Assembly: GCA_019239915.1 (NCBI GenBank)
Contig: JAFAZF010000051.1
Span: 1-64,000 of the forward strand
Length of the DNA: 64,000 bases
DNA from: Sphingomonadaceae bacterium
Lineage (GTDB): Bacteria; Pseudomonadota; Alphaproteobacteria; Sphingomonadales; Sphingomonadaceae
Direction: 5' to 3'
Made by a program: the position numbers and the translations under genes. Under the pieces are notes generated by a model that saw nothing but the letters and a program-made list of their open reading frames with translations, was not told where the DNA came from and did not search any database. How positions within the stretch are numbered: position 1 is the stretch's first letter; the number at the start of each line of letters is the position of its first letter. Shown here one piece after another: positions 56,936 to 64,000 of this stretch.

Positions 56936-58065
56936 TCGGCATCGTCCTCGGCGCGCTGGCGCTCGCGAGCTGGGTTTATTTGCTCGCCTTCAACGGCGGC
57001 TTCTGGCTGGCGCGCGAGACCGACTTTGCCGCGCTGCCACCACCGACGCGGTGGCCTTCGGTGGTCGCGGTCGTGCCCGCGCGCGACGAGACGGAGGTGA
57101 TCGGTCGTGCGATCGGTTCGCTCGTCGCGCAGGATTATCCCGGCGCATTCCGTATCGTGCTCGTCGATGACGGCAGCAGTGACGGCACCGCGGCGATCGC
57201 CTGTGCGGCCGCGGCGGGCTCGGACCGGCTGACGGTGCTGACCGGCAAGCCATTGCCGCGGGGCTGGACCGGCAAGCTCTGGGCGATGAACCAGGGAGTC
57301 GAAGCGGCGGGCACGCCTGATCTGCTCTGGTTCACCGACGCCGACATCGCGCATGCGCCGGATACTTTGCGTTCGCTCGCCGCGCGCAGCGAGGCGGACG
57401 GGCTCGCGCTCAATTCGCTGATGGCGGAGCTCGCCTGTGAGACGCCTGCCGAGCGGGCTTTCGTGCCCGCGTTCGTGCTGTTCTTCCAGATGCTCTATCC
57501 GTTCGCACGATTGAACGACGCGCGGCGCAAGGCGGCCGGTGCTGCGGGCGGTTGCATGCTGGTGCGGCGCGTCGCGCTCGAGCGCGCGGGGGGCGTCTCG
57601 GCGATCGCATCCTCGCTGATCGACGATTGCGCGCTGGGCGCTGCGCTGAAGCGGCAGGGGCCGATCCGTCTCTCGCTGACGCACCGTTCGGTCAGCATCC
57701 GCAGCTATGGCGGCTGGCGCGACATCGGCGCAATGATTGCGCGATCGGCCTACGCACAGCTCCGCTACAATCCGCTGATCCTGGCCGGTACGCTGCTCGG
57801 CCTTGCACTCATCTTCCTGGTAGGCCCTCTGCTGGCGGTGTTCGGTCACGGCGTCGCACGGATCGAGGGCATGGCCGTTTGGGCAACGATGGCCGTCGCC
57901 TATCAGCCGATGCTGCGCTTCTATCGCCGCTCGCCGCTGTGGGGCATCGCGCTGCCCGCGATCGGCGGCTTCTACGGCGCCGCGACCTTCGCATCCGCGC
58001 TTCAGCATGCGCGCGGGCGCGGCGGCATGTGGAAGGGCCGGGCGCAGGCGGAGCTGTCGCGATGA
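56932..58065 (+). CDS. hpnB: Hopanoid-associated glycosyltransferase HpnB
   Basis: The 377-residue membrane-linked family 2 glycosyltransferase has an N-terminal helix, then VVAVVPARDETEVIGRAIGS, VLVDDGSSDGTAAIA, and the Asp-x-Asp motif in WFTDADIAHAPDTL. C-terminal helices follow. HpnB is regularly found in hopanoid clusters; its acceptor is not firmly known. Start and stop overlap both neighbours. Confidence 0.92.
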   Translation: MIGIVLGALALASWVYLLAFNGGFWLARETDFAALPPPTRWPSVVAVVPARDETEVIGRAIGSLVAQDYPGAFRIVLVDDGSSDGTAAIACAAAAGSDRLTVLTGKPLPRGWTGKLWAMNQGVEAAGTPDLLWFTDADIAHAPDTLRSLAARSEADGLALNSLMAELACETPAERAFVPAFVLFFQMLYPFARLNDARRKAAGAAGGCMLVRRVALERAGGVSAIASSLIDDCALGAALKRQGPIRLSLTHRSVSIRSYGGWRDIGAMIARSAYAQLRYNPLILAGTLLGLALIFLVGPLLAVFGHGVARIEGMAVWATMAVAYQPMLRFYRRSPLWGIALPAIGGFYGAATFASALQHARGRGGMWKGRAQAELSR

Positions 58066-58904
58066 ACGCCGCCACTGCAGCCGATCTCGCCTCAGGCAAG
58101 GGTCACAAGGACGAGAATTTCCCCGTCGCCTCCTGGCTGGTGAAGCCGGAGCATCGCGCGCCGATCATGGCCTTCTATCGCTTCGCGCGTGCCGCCGACG
58201 ATATCTCGGACAATGCCGCCGCGCCGCCGCACGAGAAGCTCGGGCGGCTGGAGGCGATGCGCGCCGGACTGACGGGCTGGGACGATTCCGAGCCGACCGC
58301 GGCAGGCTTGCGCAAGACGATCGTGTCGCACGGACTTGATAGCACGCACGCGCTCGACCTGCTCGAGGCGTTCCGGCGCGACGTCACCAAGCTGCGCTAC
58401 GAGAGCTGGAACGATCTGATCGGCTATTGCCGCGTCTCGGCGATGCCGGTCGGCCGCTTCGTGCTCGACGTGCATGGCGAGAGTCGCGACACTTGGCCGG
58501 CCTCCGATGCACTCTGCGCGGCGCTGCAGGTCATCAACCATCTTCAGGATTGCGCCGAAGATTATCGCAACCTCAATCGCGTCTATCTGCCGCAGGACAT
58601 GCTCGCCGCCGCCGGCGCGCGCACGGAGGAGCTAGCAAGCGAGCGCGCCTCGCCGGCGCTGCGCGGCGTGATCGCCGATTGCGCGCGGCGCTGCGACGGC
58701 CTGCTCGCACAATCCGCCGGTTTCTCGCGGATGATTCGGGATCGCCGGCTTGCGCTGGAGGTGGCGGTGATCCAGCGGCTCGCCGTCAGCCTCACCGCGA
58801 AGCTCAAGCGGCGCGATCCGCTGTCCGAGCGCGTCCATCATTCCAAGCCGGAGGCGTTGGCGCTTGCCAGCCTCGCCGCAATCGGCAGAATCGTGGGACA
58901 ATGA
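58062..58904 (+). CDS. hpnC: HpnC, hydroxysqualene synthase
   Basis: The 280-residue trans-isoprenyl synthase (squalene/phytoene synthase fold) has the first aspartate-rich site FARAADDISDNA and the second region HLQDCAEDYRNLNRVYLP. In the three-gene bacterial squalene route, HpnC converts presqualene diphosphate to hydroxysqualene. The ATG overlaps the hpnB stop and its own stop overlaps hpnD. Confidence 0.95.
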   Translation: MNAATAADLASGKGHKDENFPVASWLVKPEHRAPIMAFYRFARAADDISDNAAAPPHEKLGRLEAMRAGLTGWDDSEPTAAGLRKTIVSHGLDSTHALDLLEAFRRDVTKLRYESWNDLIGYCRVSAMPVGRFVLDVHGESRDTWPASDALCAALQVINHLQDCAEDYRNLNRVYLPQDMLAAAGARTEELASERASPALRGVIADCARRCDGLLAQSAGFSRMIRDRRLALEVAVIQRLAVSLTAKLKRRDPLSERVHHSKPEALALASLAAIGRIVGQ

Positions 58905-59731
58905 CCACGATCGACGCCACGCGCCGCGCCGCCGGCAGCTCATCCTTCTATTCCGGCATGCGTGTGCTCCCGAAGCGCGAACGCCATGCGATGTATGCGA
59001 TCTACGCCTTCTGCCGCTTCGTCGACGACATTGCGGACGACATGCAGGGCGATCGTCTCGAGCGGATGCGGGCGCTCGAAGGCTGGCGGGCCGATCTCGA
59101 TCATCTCTATGCCGGCGGCGACGGCGGGCAAGCCGCCTTCCTGCGCGACGCGGTCGCGCGGTTCAGGCTCGAACGGGTCGATTTCGACGCGGTGATCGAC
59201 GGCATGGCGATGGACGTGCAGCGGGACGTCCGCTGGCCGTCCGGCGCGGAACTCGATCGCTATTGCGATCGCGTCGCCTCGGCGGTGGGGCGGCTGTCGG
59301 TGCGCGTGTTCGGGATGGACGACGCGCCGGGCCGGGCGCTCTCGCATCATCTCGGCCGCGCGTTGCAACTCACCAATATCCTGCGCGATATCGACGAGGA
59401 TGCCGCGATCGGGCGCGTCTATCTCTCGCGGGAATCGCTCGCGGCGGCGGGGATCGGCGTCGGCGATGTCGCGGCGGTGGTCGCGGATCCGCGGATCGAC
59501 GTCGCCGCGCGCGTGCTCGCAGGCCAGGCACGCAGCCATTTCGAACACGCCCAGGCATTGCTCAGGGAGCGGCCGCGCGGCCATCTGATCGCGCCGAAGC
59601 TGATGGCCGCAGCCTATGGCGAGCTGCTGCGCCGTATGGAGAAGCGCGGTTGGGCGCCGCCGCGCGAGCGCGTCCGCCACAACCGACTCGCGCTGCTCTG
59701 GACGCTGGTGCGCCTGCGGCTCGGCTACTGA
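58901..59731 (+). CDS. hpnD: HpnD, presqualene diphosphate synthase
   Basis: The 276-residue squalene/phytoene synthase-fold protein has SSFYSGMRVLPKRERHAMYA, the first metal site FCRFVDDIADD and the second in LTNILRDIDEDAAIGRVYLS. It joins two farnesyl diphosphates to presqualene diphosphate, the step before HpnC. A family A repeat separates it from hpnE by 130 bases, the only real gap in the plus-strand hopanoid operon. Confidence 0.95.
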   Translation: MTTIDATRRAAGSSSFYSGMRVLPKRERHAMYAIYAFCRFVDDIADDMQGDRLERMRALEGWRADLDHLYAGGDGGQAAFLRDAVARFRLERVDFDAVIDGMAMDVQRDVRWPSGAELDRYCDRVASAVGRLSVRVFGMDDAPGRALSHHLGRALQLTNILRDIDEDAAIGRVYLSRESLAAAGIGVGDVAAVVADPRIDVAARVLAGQARSHFEHAQALLRERPRGHLIAPKLMAAAYGELLRRMEKRGWAPPRERVRHNRLALLWTLVRLRLGY

Positions 59732-59762
59732 CAGCGCCATTCCTGATGAATATTGCAACGGT

Positions 59763-59830
59763 CGTTCGCCCTGAGCGAAGTCGAAGGGCATGCGCGGCGG
59801 CCGGGCTTCGACTGCGCTCAGCCCGAACGG
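59763..59830. repeat. Palindromic intergenic repeat, family A copy 5
   Basis: The left arm CGTTCGCCCTGAGCGAAGTC (59763-59782) and onward pairs with CTTCGACTGCGCTCAGCCCG near 59807-59826, ending GAACGG. It lies inside the hopanoid operon, between hpnD and hpnE. A GGAG follows immediately, but the ribosome site used by hpnE is the second GGAG at 59847-59850. Confidence 0.85.
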
Positions 59831-59861
59831 AGCTTCGCGTTTGCCCGGAGCGGCTTCAGCG

Positions 59862-61109
59862 ATGAAACGTGCCTATGTGATCGGCGCCGGCTTGGCTGGT
59901 CTCGCCGCGGCAGTCGCTCTCACACGCGAAGGTTATGCAGTCACCGTCTCGGAGGCGGCGGGGCAGGCGGGCGGGCGTTGCCGCTCCTATGAGGACCGCC
60001 AACTCGGCCTGACGATCGACAACGGCAATCATCTCGTTCTCTCCGGCAACCGCACCGTTGCCGACTATCTCGCGACGGTCGGCGCCAGTGATCGGCTCGC
60101 CGGCCCGGCGGACGCGCGCTTCCCGTTTGTCGACCTGCGCGACGATGCGCGCTGGACGCTGCGCATGAACGACGGGCCAATCCCGTGGTGGACGCTGTTT
60201 CCCGATCGTCGCGTGCCGGGCACAAAGCTGACCGACTATGTCGCGCTGCAAGCGATGCTGCGCGAGAGTCCCGCTGCGACCGTCGCCGAGCAGCTGCCGG
60301 CGAGCGTCGCGTTGCGCGAGCGGCTGGTCGAGCCGTTGCTGCTCGCCGCGCTCAACACGCCGCTGGAAAGCGCCTCGGCGGCGCTCGCACGCGCGATCCT
60401 GCGCGAGACGCTCGCGACGGGCGGCGCCGCCTGCGCGCCGCGGATCGCGACACCGACGCTCGCTGCCGCCTTCGTCGATCCCGCGCTCGATTGGCTGACG
60501 GCGCATGGCGCGACGGTCCGGCTCGGGCGGCGGCTGCGCGGTATTGCCTTCGCCGAAGGCCGTCTGGCGCGTCTCACTTTCGCGGACGGAGACGAGGCGA
60601 TCGGGGAAGATGAGCCGGTGGTGCTCGCGGTGCCGGCATGGGTCGCCGCCGATCTCGTGCCGGGTCTGGTCGTGCCGGATGCGCACCATGCCATCCTCAA
60701 CGCCCATTTCGCATTGGCGCCGCCGGCCGGTGCCGAGCCGATCGTCGGCGTCGTCGGTGGCGCCGCGCAATGGCTGTTTGCGTTTCCCGATCGTTTCTCG
60801 GTTACGATCAGCGCCGCCGACGCGCTCGTCGATGCCGATCGCGATGCGCTTGCGGCGCAGCTCTGGGAGGAGATCGCCCGTGTCTATCGCCTCGATGCGC
60901 CGATGCCGCCGTGGCGAATCCTCTGCGAGAAGCGCGCGACCTTCGCGGCGACACCCGCGCAGGCCCGGCGTCGCCCATCGGCCACAACCCGCTGGCGAAA
61001 CCTTCTGCTCGCAGGCGACTGGACGGCGACAGGCTTGCCATCGACGATCGAAGGCGCTTTGAGGTCGGGTTTGGTTGCGGGGAATTTGGGTGCGCGTCTC
61101 GGAGCTTGA
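59862..61109 (+). CDS. hpnE: HpnE, hydroxysqualene dehydroxylase
   Basis: The 415-residue FAD-dependent amine oxidase-fold protein has the dinucleotide motif VIGAGLAGLAAAVAL at residues 6-20, then GGRCRSYED, and a C-terminal FAD-contact segment LLLAGDWTATGLPSTIEGAL. It reduces hydroxysqualene to squalene. The ATG has GGAG eleven bases upstream. Shc starts one base after its stop. Confidence 0.94.
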   Translation: MKRAYVIGAGLAGLAAAVALTREGYAVTVSEAAGQAGGRCRSYEDRQLGLTIDNGNHLVLSGNRTVADYLATVGASDRLAGPADARFPFVDLRDDARWTLRMNDGPIPWWTLFPDRRVPGTKLTDYVALQAMLRESPAATVAEQLPASVALRERLVEPLLLAALNTPLESASAALARAILRETLATGGAACAPRIATPTLAAAFVDPALDWLTAHGATVRLGRRLRGIAFAEGRLARLTFADGDEAIGEDEPVVLAVPAWVAADLVPGLVVPDAHHAILNAHFALAPPAGAEPIVGVVGGAAQWLFAFPDRFSVTISAADALVDADRDALAAQLWEEIARVYRLDAPMPPWRILCEKRATFAATPAQARRRPSATTRWRNLLLAGDWTATGLPSTIEGALRSGLVAGNLGARLGA

Positions 61110-61110
61110 A

Positions 61111-63048
61111 ATGGCGGCGGGTGAAGCCGATGCGCTGGAAAGCGCGATCGGCAGTGCGCGCGACGCGCTGCTCGCCGCGCAGCAGCCCGACGGCCATTGG
61201 GTGTTCGAGCTCGAAGCCGACGCTACCATTCCGGCCGAATATATCCTGCTGCGCCACTATCTCGGCGAGCCGGTCGACGCCGAGGTGGAGGCCGCGATCG
61301 GCCGCTATCTGCGCCGCAGCCAGTCCGCCGTGCATCATGGCTGGCCCCTCTTCCATGCCGGCGCGTTCGACATCTCGGCGAGCGTGAAGGCCTATTTCGC
61401 GCTCAAGATGATCGGTGACGATCCGGCGGCTCCGCACATGGCGCGCGCACGCGCGGCGATCCTCGAGGCGGGCGGGCTCTACGCGACCAACGTGTTCACG
61501 CGCATCCAGCTCGCGCTCTACGGCGATCTGCCGTGGAGCGCGGTGCCCGAATTGCCGCTGGCGCTGATGATCGCGCCGCGCTGGTTCCCCATCCACCTTT
61601 CCAAGATGTCTTATTGGGCGCGCACCGTGATCGTGCCGCTGCTCGTGCTGATGCACCTGCGGCCGCGCGCGCGGAACGCCAACGGCATCCACGTCCCCGA
61701 GCTGATGGGGCCGAAGGATGCCAAGCCGCCGCGCGCCAGCCAGGGCAAGCTCGCCTGGCTGCTCGGCTTCGGCGCGCTCGACATCTTCCTGAAGCGCTTC
61801 CGCTCCTTCTGGCTCGCCAAGGTCGAGAAGCAGGCGCTGGACGCCGCGATCGCGTTCGTCACCGAACGGCTGAACGGCGTCGACGGGCTCGGCGCGATCT
61901 ATCCGGCGATGGCGAACAGCGTAATGATGTTCGATGCGCTGGGCTACGCGCCCGATCATCCCCAGCGCGCATTGGCACGCGAGAGCGTCGAGCGATTGCT
62001 CGTTCGCCGCTCCGATGGCGAGATCTACTGCCAGCCCTGTGTCTCCCCGGTGTGGGACTCGGCGCTCGCCGCGCACGCGATGCTCGAGGCCGGCGACGAG
62101 GAATCCGAAGCCGCGGCGGTACGTGCGCTCGATTGGCTGAAGCCGCGCCAAGAGCTGGATGTTAAGGGCGACTGGGCCGACGCGCGCCCTGACGTGCGGC
62201 CCGGCGGGTGGGCGTTCCAGTATAACAACGCGCATTATCCCGATCTCGACGACACTGCGGTGGTGGTGATGGCGCTCGATCGCGCTGCGCGCGGCAACCC
62301 CGACGACGAGACCGCGAGGCGGATCGCGCGCGGCCGCGAGTGGATCGAGGGTCTGCAGAGCAAGGGCGGCGGCTTCGCGGCGTTCGATGCCGACAACACC
62401 TTTTACTATCTCAACGACATTCCCTTCGCCGATCATGGCGCGCTCCTCGATCCGCCGACGGTCGACGTCGCCGCACGCTGTGTGTCGATGCTCGCGCAGT
62501 TGGGCGAGCCGCTCGACAGCCCGCGCATGAAGGACGCGCTCGCCTATCTCGAACGCGAGCAGGAGGCCGAGGGCAGCTGGTGGGGGCGCTGGGGCGTCAA
62601 CTACATCTACGGCACCTGGTCGGCTTTGTGCGCGCTCAACGCCGCCGGCGTCGATCCACAGCACCGCATGATGCGCAAGGCCGTCGACTGGCTGGTCGCC
62701 ATCCAGAACGAGGACGGCGGCTGGGGCGAGGGTTGCGAGAGCTATGCGCTCGATCGCCAACGTCACGAGAAGCTGATGTCGGTCGCCTCGCAGACGGCCT
62801 GGGCGCTGCTCGGGCTGATGGCGGCGGGCGAGGTCGATCATCCCGCCGTCACGCGCGGCATCGCCTGGCTGCAGCAGCACCAGGGCGAGGACGGCCTCTG
62901 GGGGCAGGAACATTATACCGGCGGCGGTTTCCCCCGCGTCTTCTACCTGCGCTATCACGGCTATCCGAAATATTTCCCGCTCTGGGCGCTCGCCCGCTAT
63001 CGCAACCTCAAGCGATCGAACCTGCGCCGCGTTGCGCACGGCATGTGA
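61111..63048 (+). CDS. shc: Squalene-hopene cyclase
   Basis: The 645-residue monotopic membrane enzyme has an (alpha/alpha)6 double barrel. The catalytic acid motif reads DLDD (residues 378-381). QW-type repeats are present, such as QPDGHWVFELEAD, the QSKGGGFAAFDADN section, QNEDGGWGEGCESY and the GEDGLWGQEHYTGGGFP end. It cyclises squalene to hopene and hopanol. ATG 61111 has GGAG six bases upstream; a GTG at 61090 is a weaker choice. The stop overlaps hpnG. Confidence 0.97.
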   Translation: MAAGEADALESAIGSARDALLAAQQPDGHWVFELEADATIPAEYILLRHYLGEPVDAEVEAAIGRYLRRSQSAVHHGWPLFHAGAFDISASVKAYFALKMIGDDPAAPHMARARAAILEAGGLYATNVFTRIQLALYGDLPWSAVPELPLALMIAPRWFPIHLSKMSYWARTVIVPLLVLMHLRPRARNANGIHVPELMGPKDAKPPRASQGKLAWLLGFGALDIFLKRFRSFWLAKVEKQALDAAIAFVTERLNGVDGLGAIYPAMANSVMMFDALGYAPDHPQRALARESVERLLVRRSDGEIYCQPCVSPVWDSALAAHAMLEAGDEESEAAAVRALDWLKPRQELDVKGDWADARPDVRPGGWAFQYNNAHYPDLDDTAVVVMALDRAARGNPDDETARRIARGREWIEGLQSKGGGFAAFDADNTFYYLNDIPFADHGALLDPPTVDVAARCVSMLAQLGEPLDSPRMKDALAYLEREQEAEGSWWGRWGVNYIYGTWSALCALNAAGVDPQHRMMRKAVDWLVAIQNEDGGWGEGCESYALDRQRHEKLMSVASQTAWALLGLMAAGEVDHPAVTRGIAWLQQHQGEDGLWGQEHYTGGGFPRVFYLRYHGYPKYFPLWALARYRNLKRSNLRRVAHGM

Positions 63049-63716
63049 GCGGGGTGAACGGCCACGTCGTCGTCGCGACCGGGTTCAACCGCGAGGTCGC
63101 CACGATCGCGCGGCCCGGCGTGGTCGCCATCGCCGGCGGCGGCGCGCCGGACCGGTTGCGCGCGGCGCTCGAGCGCGCGGCGGCGGGCGCCCGCGGTATC
63201 CTGAGCTACGGCCTCACCGGCGCGCTAGCCGACGGGCTTGAGATCGGCGACTGGATCGTCGCGGATCGTCTCGCCGGCGCGCTCGATACCGCGACCGATC
63301 CGCGTTGGCGCGACGCGCTCGCGGCAGCGCTGCCCGGCGCGCGCATCGGCGGCTTCTTCGCCGATGGCCGCATGATCGACACGGTGGCGGAGAAGCGACG
63401 CCTCGGCGTCGATCATGATGCGTTGGCGGTCGACATGGAGAGCCATGTCGCCGCCGAGGTCGCGGCCCAGCGCGGGCTGCCGTTCGCGATCGCGCGGATC
63501 GTCTCCGACCGTGTCGATCACCTGCTGCCGCACGCGATCACGGTGAGTATGCGGGCCGACGGCGGTGTCGATGCCGCCGCGATGGCGAAATCATTGGCGC
63601 GGAATCCGGGTCAGGTGGCCGACGTCGCGCGGACGATGGCGCTGTTCGGCAAGGGCTTCCGCCTGCTTGGAAAGGGAGCGCGGCGGCTCGGGCCGCGCCT
63701 GCAGTTTCCGCACTAG
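63045..63716 (+). CDS. hpnG: HpnG, hopanoid-associated nucleosidase
   Basis: The 223-residue purine nucleosidase/phosphorylase-fold protein has VVVATGFNREVATIARPG and GILSYGLTGALADGLEIGDW, and VDMESHVAAEVAAQRGLPF with the conserved Met-Glu of the ribose site. In hopanoid synthesis HpnG removes adenine from adenosylhopane to give ribosylhopane. The GTG start overlaps the shc stop. Its substrate is the product of HpnH, apparently encoded just to the right. Confidence 0.92.
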   Translation: MSGVNGHVVVATGFNREVATIARPGVVAIAGGGAPDRLRAALERAAAGARGILSYGLTGALADGLEIGDWIVADRLAGALDTATDPRWRDALAAALPGARIGGFFADGRMIDTVAEKRRLGVDHDALAVDMESHVAAEVAAQRGLPFAIARIVSDRVDHLLPHAITVSMRADGGVDAAAMAKSLARNPGQVADVARTMALFGKGFRLLGKGARRLGPRLQFPH

Positions 63717-63748
63717 GGCTGCATTCGATCGGGCGTGAACCGCTCCAT

Positions 63749-63864
63749 CCGTTCGGGCTGAGCGGAGTCAAGCAAATGCGCGGCTGCCCTTCGACCGGCC
63801 CGAAGAGCCAGCCTGTCCTGAGCGCCCGCCGCGGCAGGCAGTTTAAGGCCTCCGCACGAACGGG
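63749..63864. repeat. Degenerate palindromic repeat, family A copy 6
   Basis: Outer arms CCGTTCGGGCTGAGCGG and CGCACGAACGGG enclose a second partial copy (CTTCGACCGGCCCG, CTGTCCTGAGCGC). It appears to be two eroded elements together, between the convergent hpnG and probable hpnH genes. Confidence 0.6.
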
Positions 63865-63889
63865 TTGGGTGACAGTTAGCGCCGGCCGC

Positions 63890-64000
63890 TCATGCCTCGG
63901 CGTTCTCAGCTGCCTTGCCCGCGGTTTTCTCGGCGGCGATGCGCTGCATCGTCGTCTCGACATGCTTCGAGAAGACCTGCTTCGCCGGGCGCTGGTTCGA
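63890..64000 (-). CDS. hpnH: Probable HpnH, C-terminal end (5' part outside window)
   Basis: The minus strand is open from the edge to the TGA at 63890-63892, giving 36 residues: NQRPAKQVFSKHVETTMQ, then a Lys/Ala/Glu-rich tail. The RPAKxVFSxHVE pattern resembles the C-terminus of HpnH, the radical SAM enzyme that joins adenosyl to hopene. The position beside hpnG, its partner enzyme, supports this. No radical SAM motif is within the window, so the call is by tail resemblance and context only. Confidence 0.55.
   Translation of the reverse strand, partial: SNQRPAKQVFSKHVETTMQRIAAEKTAGKAAENAEA

Overview
The window is dense, high-GC DNA with tightly overlapping operons (ATGA and GTGA junctions throughout). 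Gene content points to an alphaproteobacterium of the sphingomonad group, most likely Sphingomonas or a close relative. Supporting signs are a split hopanoid cluster, a TonB-dependent B12 uptake operon under a cobalamin riboswitch, short-form HisG, an alpha-2-macroglobulin/PBP1C pair, and many copies of a palindromic intergenic repeat built on CGTTCGTGCTGAGCGAAGTCGAAG.

Layout, left to right. 1-2.2 kb: tail of a quinoprotein (PQQ) dehydrogenase locus, with a cut c-type cytochrome, a beta-propeller protein and a XoxJ-like periplasmic binding protein. 2.2-6.3 kb: seven overlapping minus-strand genes for an Mrp/Mbh-type cation/proton antiporter with no NuoL-like MrpA. 6.5-9.1 kb: ammonium transporter and a soluble PQQ sugar dehydrogenase. 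9.2-14.3 kb: cobalamin riboswitch followed by btuB-btuF-btuC-btuD. 14.4-25.5 kb: old-yellow-enzyme homologue, giant alpha-2-macroglobulin plus pbpC, SnoaL-like protein, DUF1993 protein and a TrmL-type tRNA methyltransferase.

25.6-37.8 kb is a formaldehyde-to-formate-to-CO2 locus: glutathione-dependent formaldehyde dehydrogenase, S-formylglutathione hydrolase, NAD-dependent formate dehydrogenase fdsG-B-(fdhD)-A-D, and a formate/nitrite-type channel. This stretch is littered with broken genes: COX3-like, VanA-like Rieske oxygenase tail, DoxX, 2Fe-2S ferredoxin, fdhD, scoA tail and a RepA-like AAA ATPase. I recognise no broken gene elsewhere in the window.

37.8-52.8 kb is housekeeping: large-subunit catalase with a small downstream gene, an Lrp regulator, an odd histidine kinase-like protein with a degenerate ATP-binding region, a polysaccharide deacetylase-like protein, maleylacetoacetate isomerase, K+-independent proton-pumping pyrophosphatase, thiL, nusB, hisD, hisG, yaaA and a TPR protein. 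52.8-64 kb is the hopanoid locus. The plus-strand operon hpnA-B-C-D-E-shc-hpnG makes squalene, cyclises it and trims the adenosyl side chain. A divergent minus-strand operon hpnI-hpnK-(ferritin-like diiron protein) should build and deacetylate a GlcNAc head group. The C-terminus of a probable hpnH enters from the right edge.

The most interesting observations are the uncharacterised diiron protein translationally coupled to hpnK, the concentration of gene decay around an apparently intact formate dehydrogenase whose fdhD is broken, the Mbh-like antiporter lacking MrpA, the catalytically doubtful histidine kinase, and palindromic repeats that appear to supply Shine-Dalgarno sequences to downstream genes. 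I saw no CRISPR array, rRNA, recognisable tRNA or intact transposase. Everything is from reading the sequence; no database search was run.
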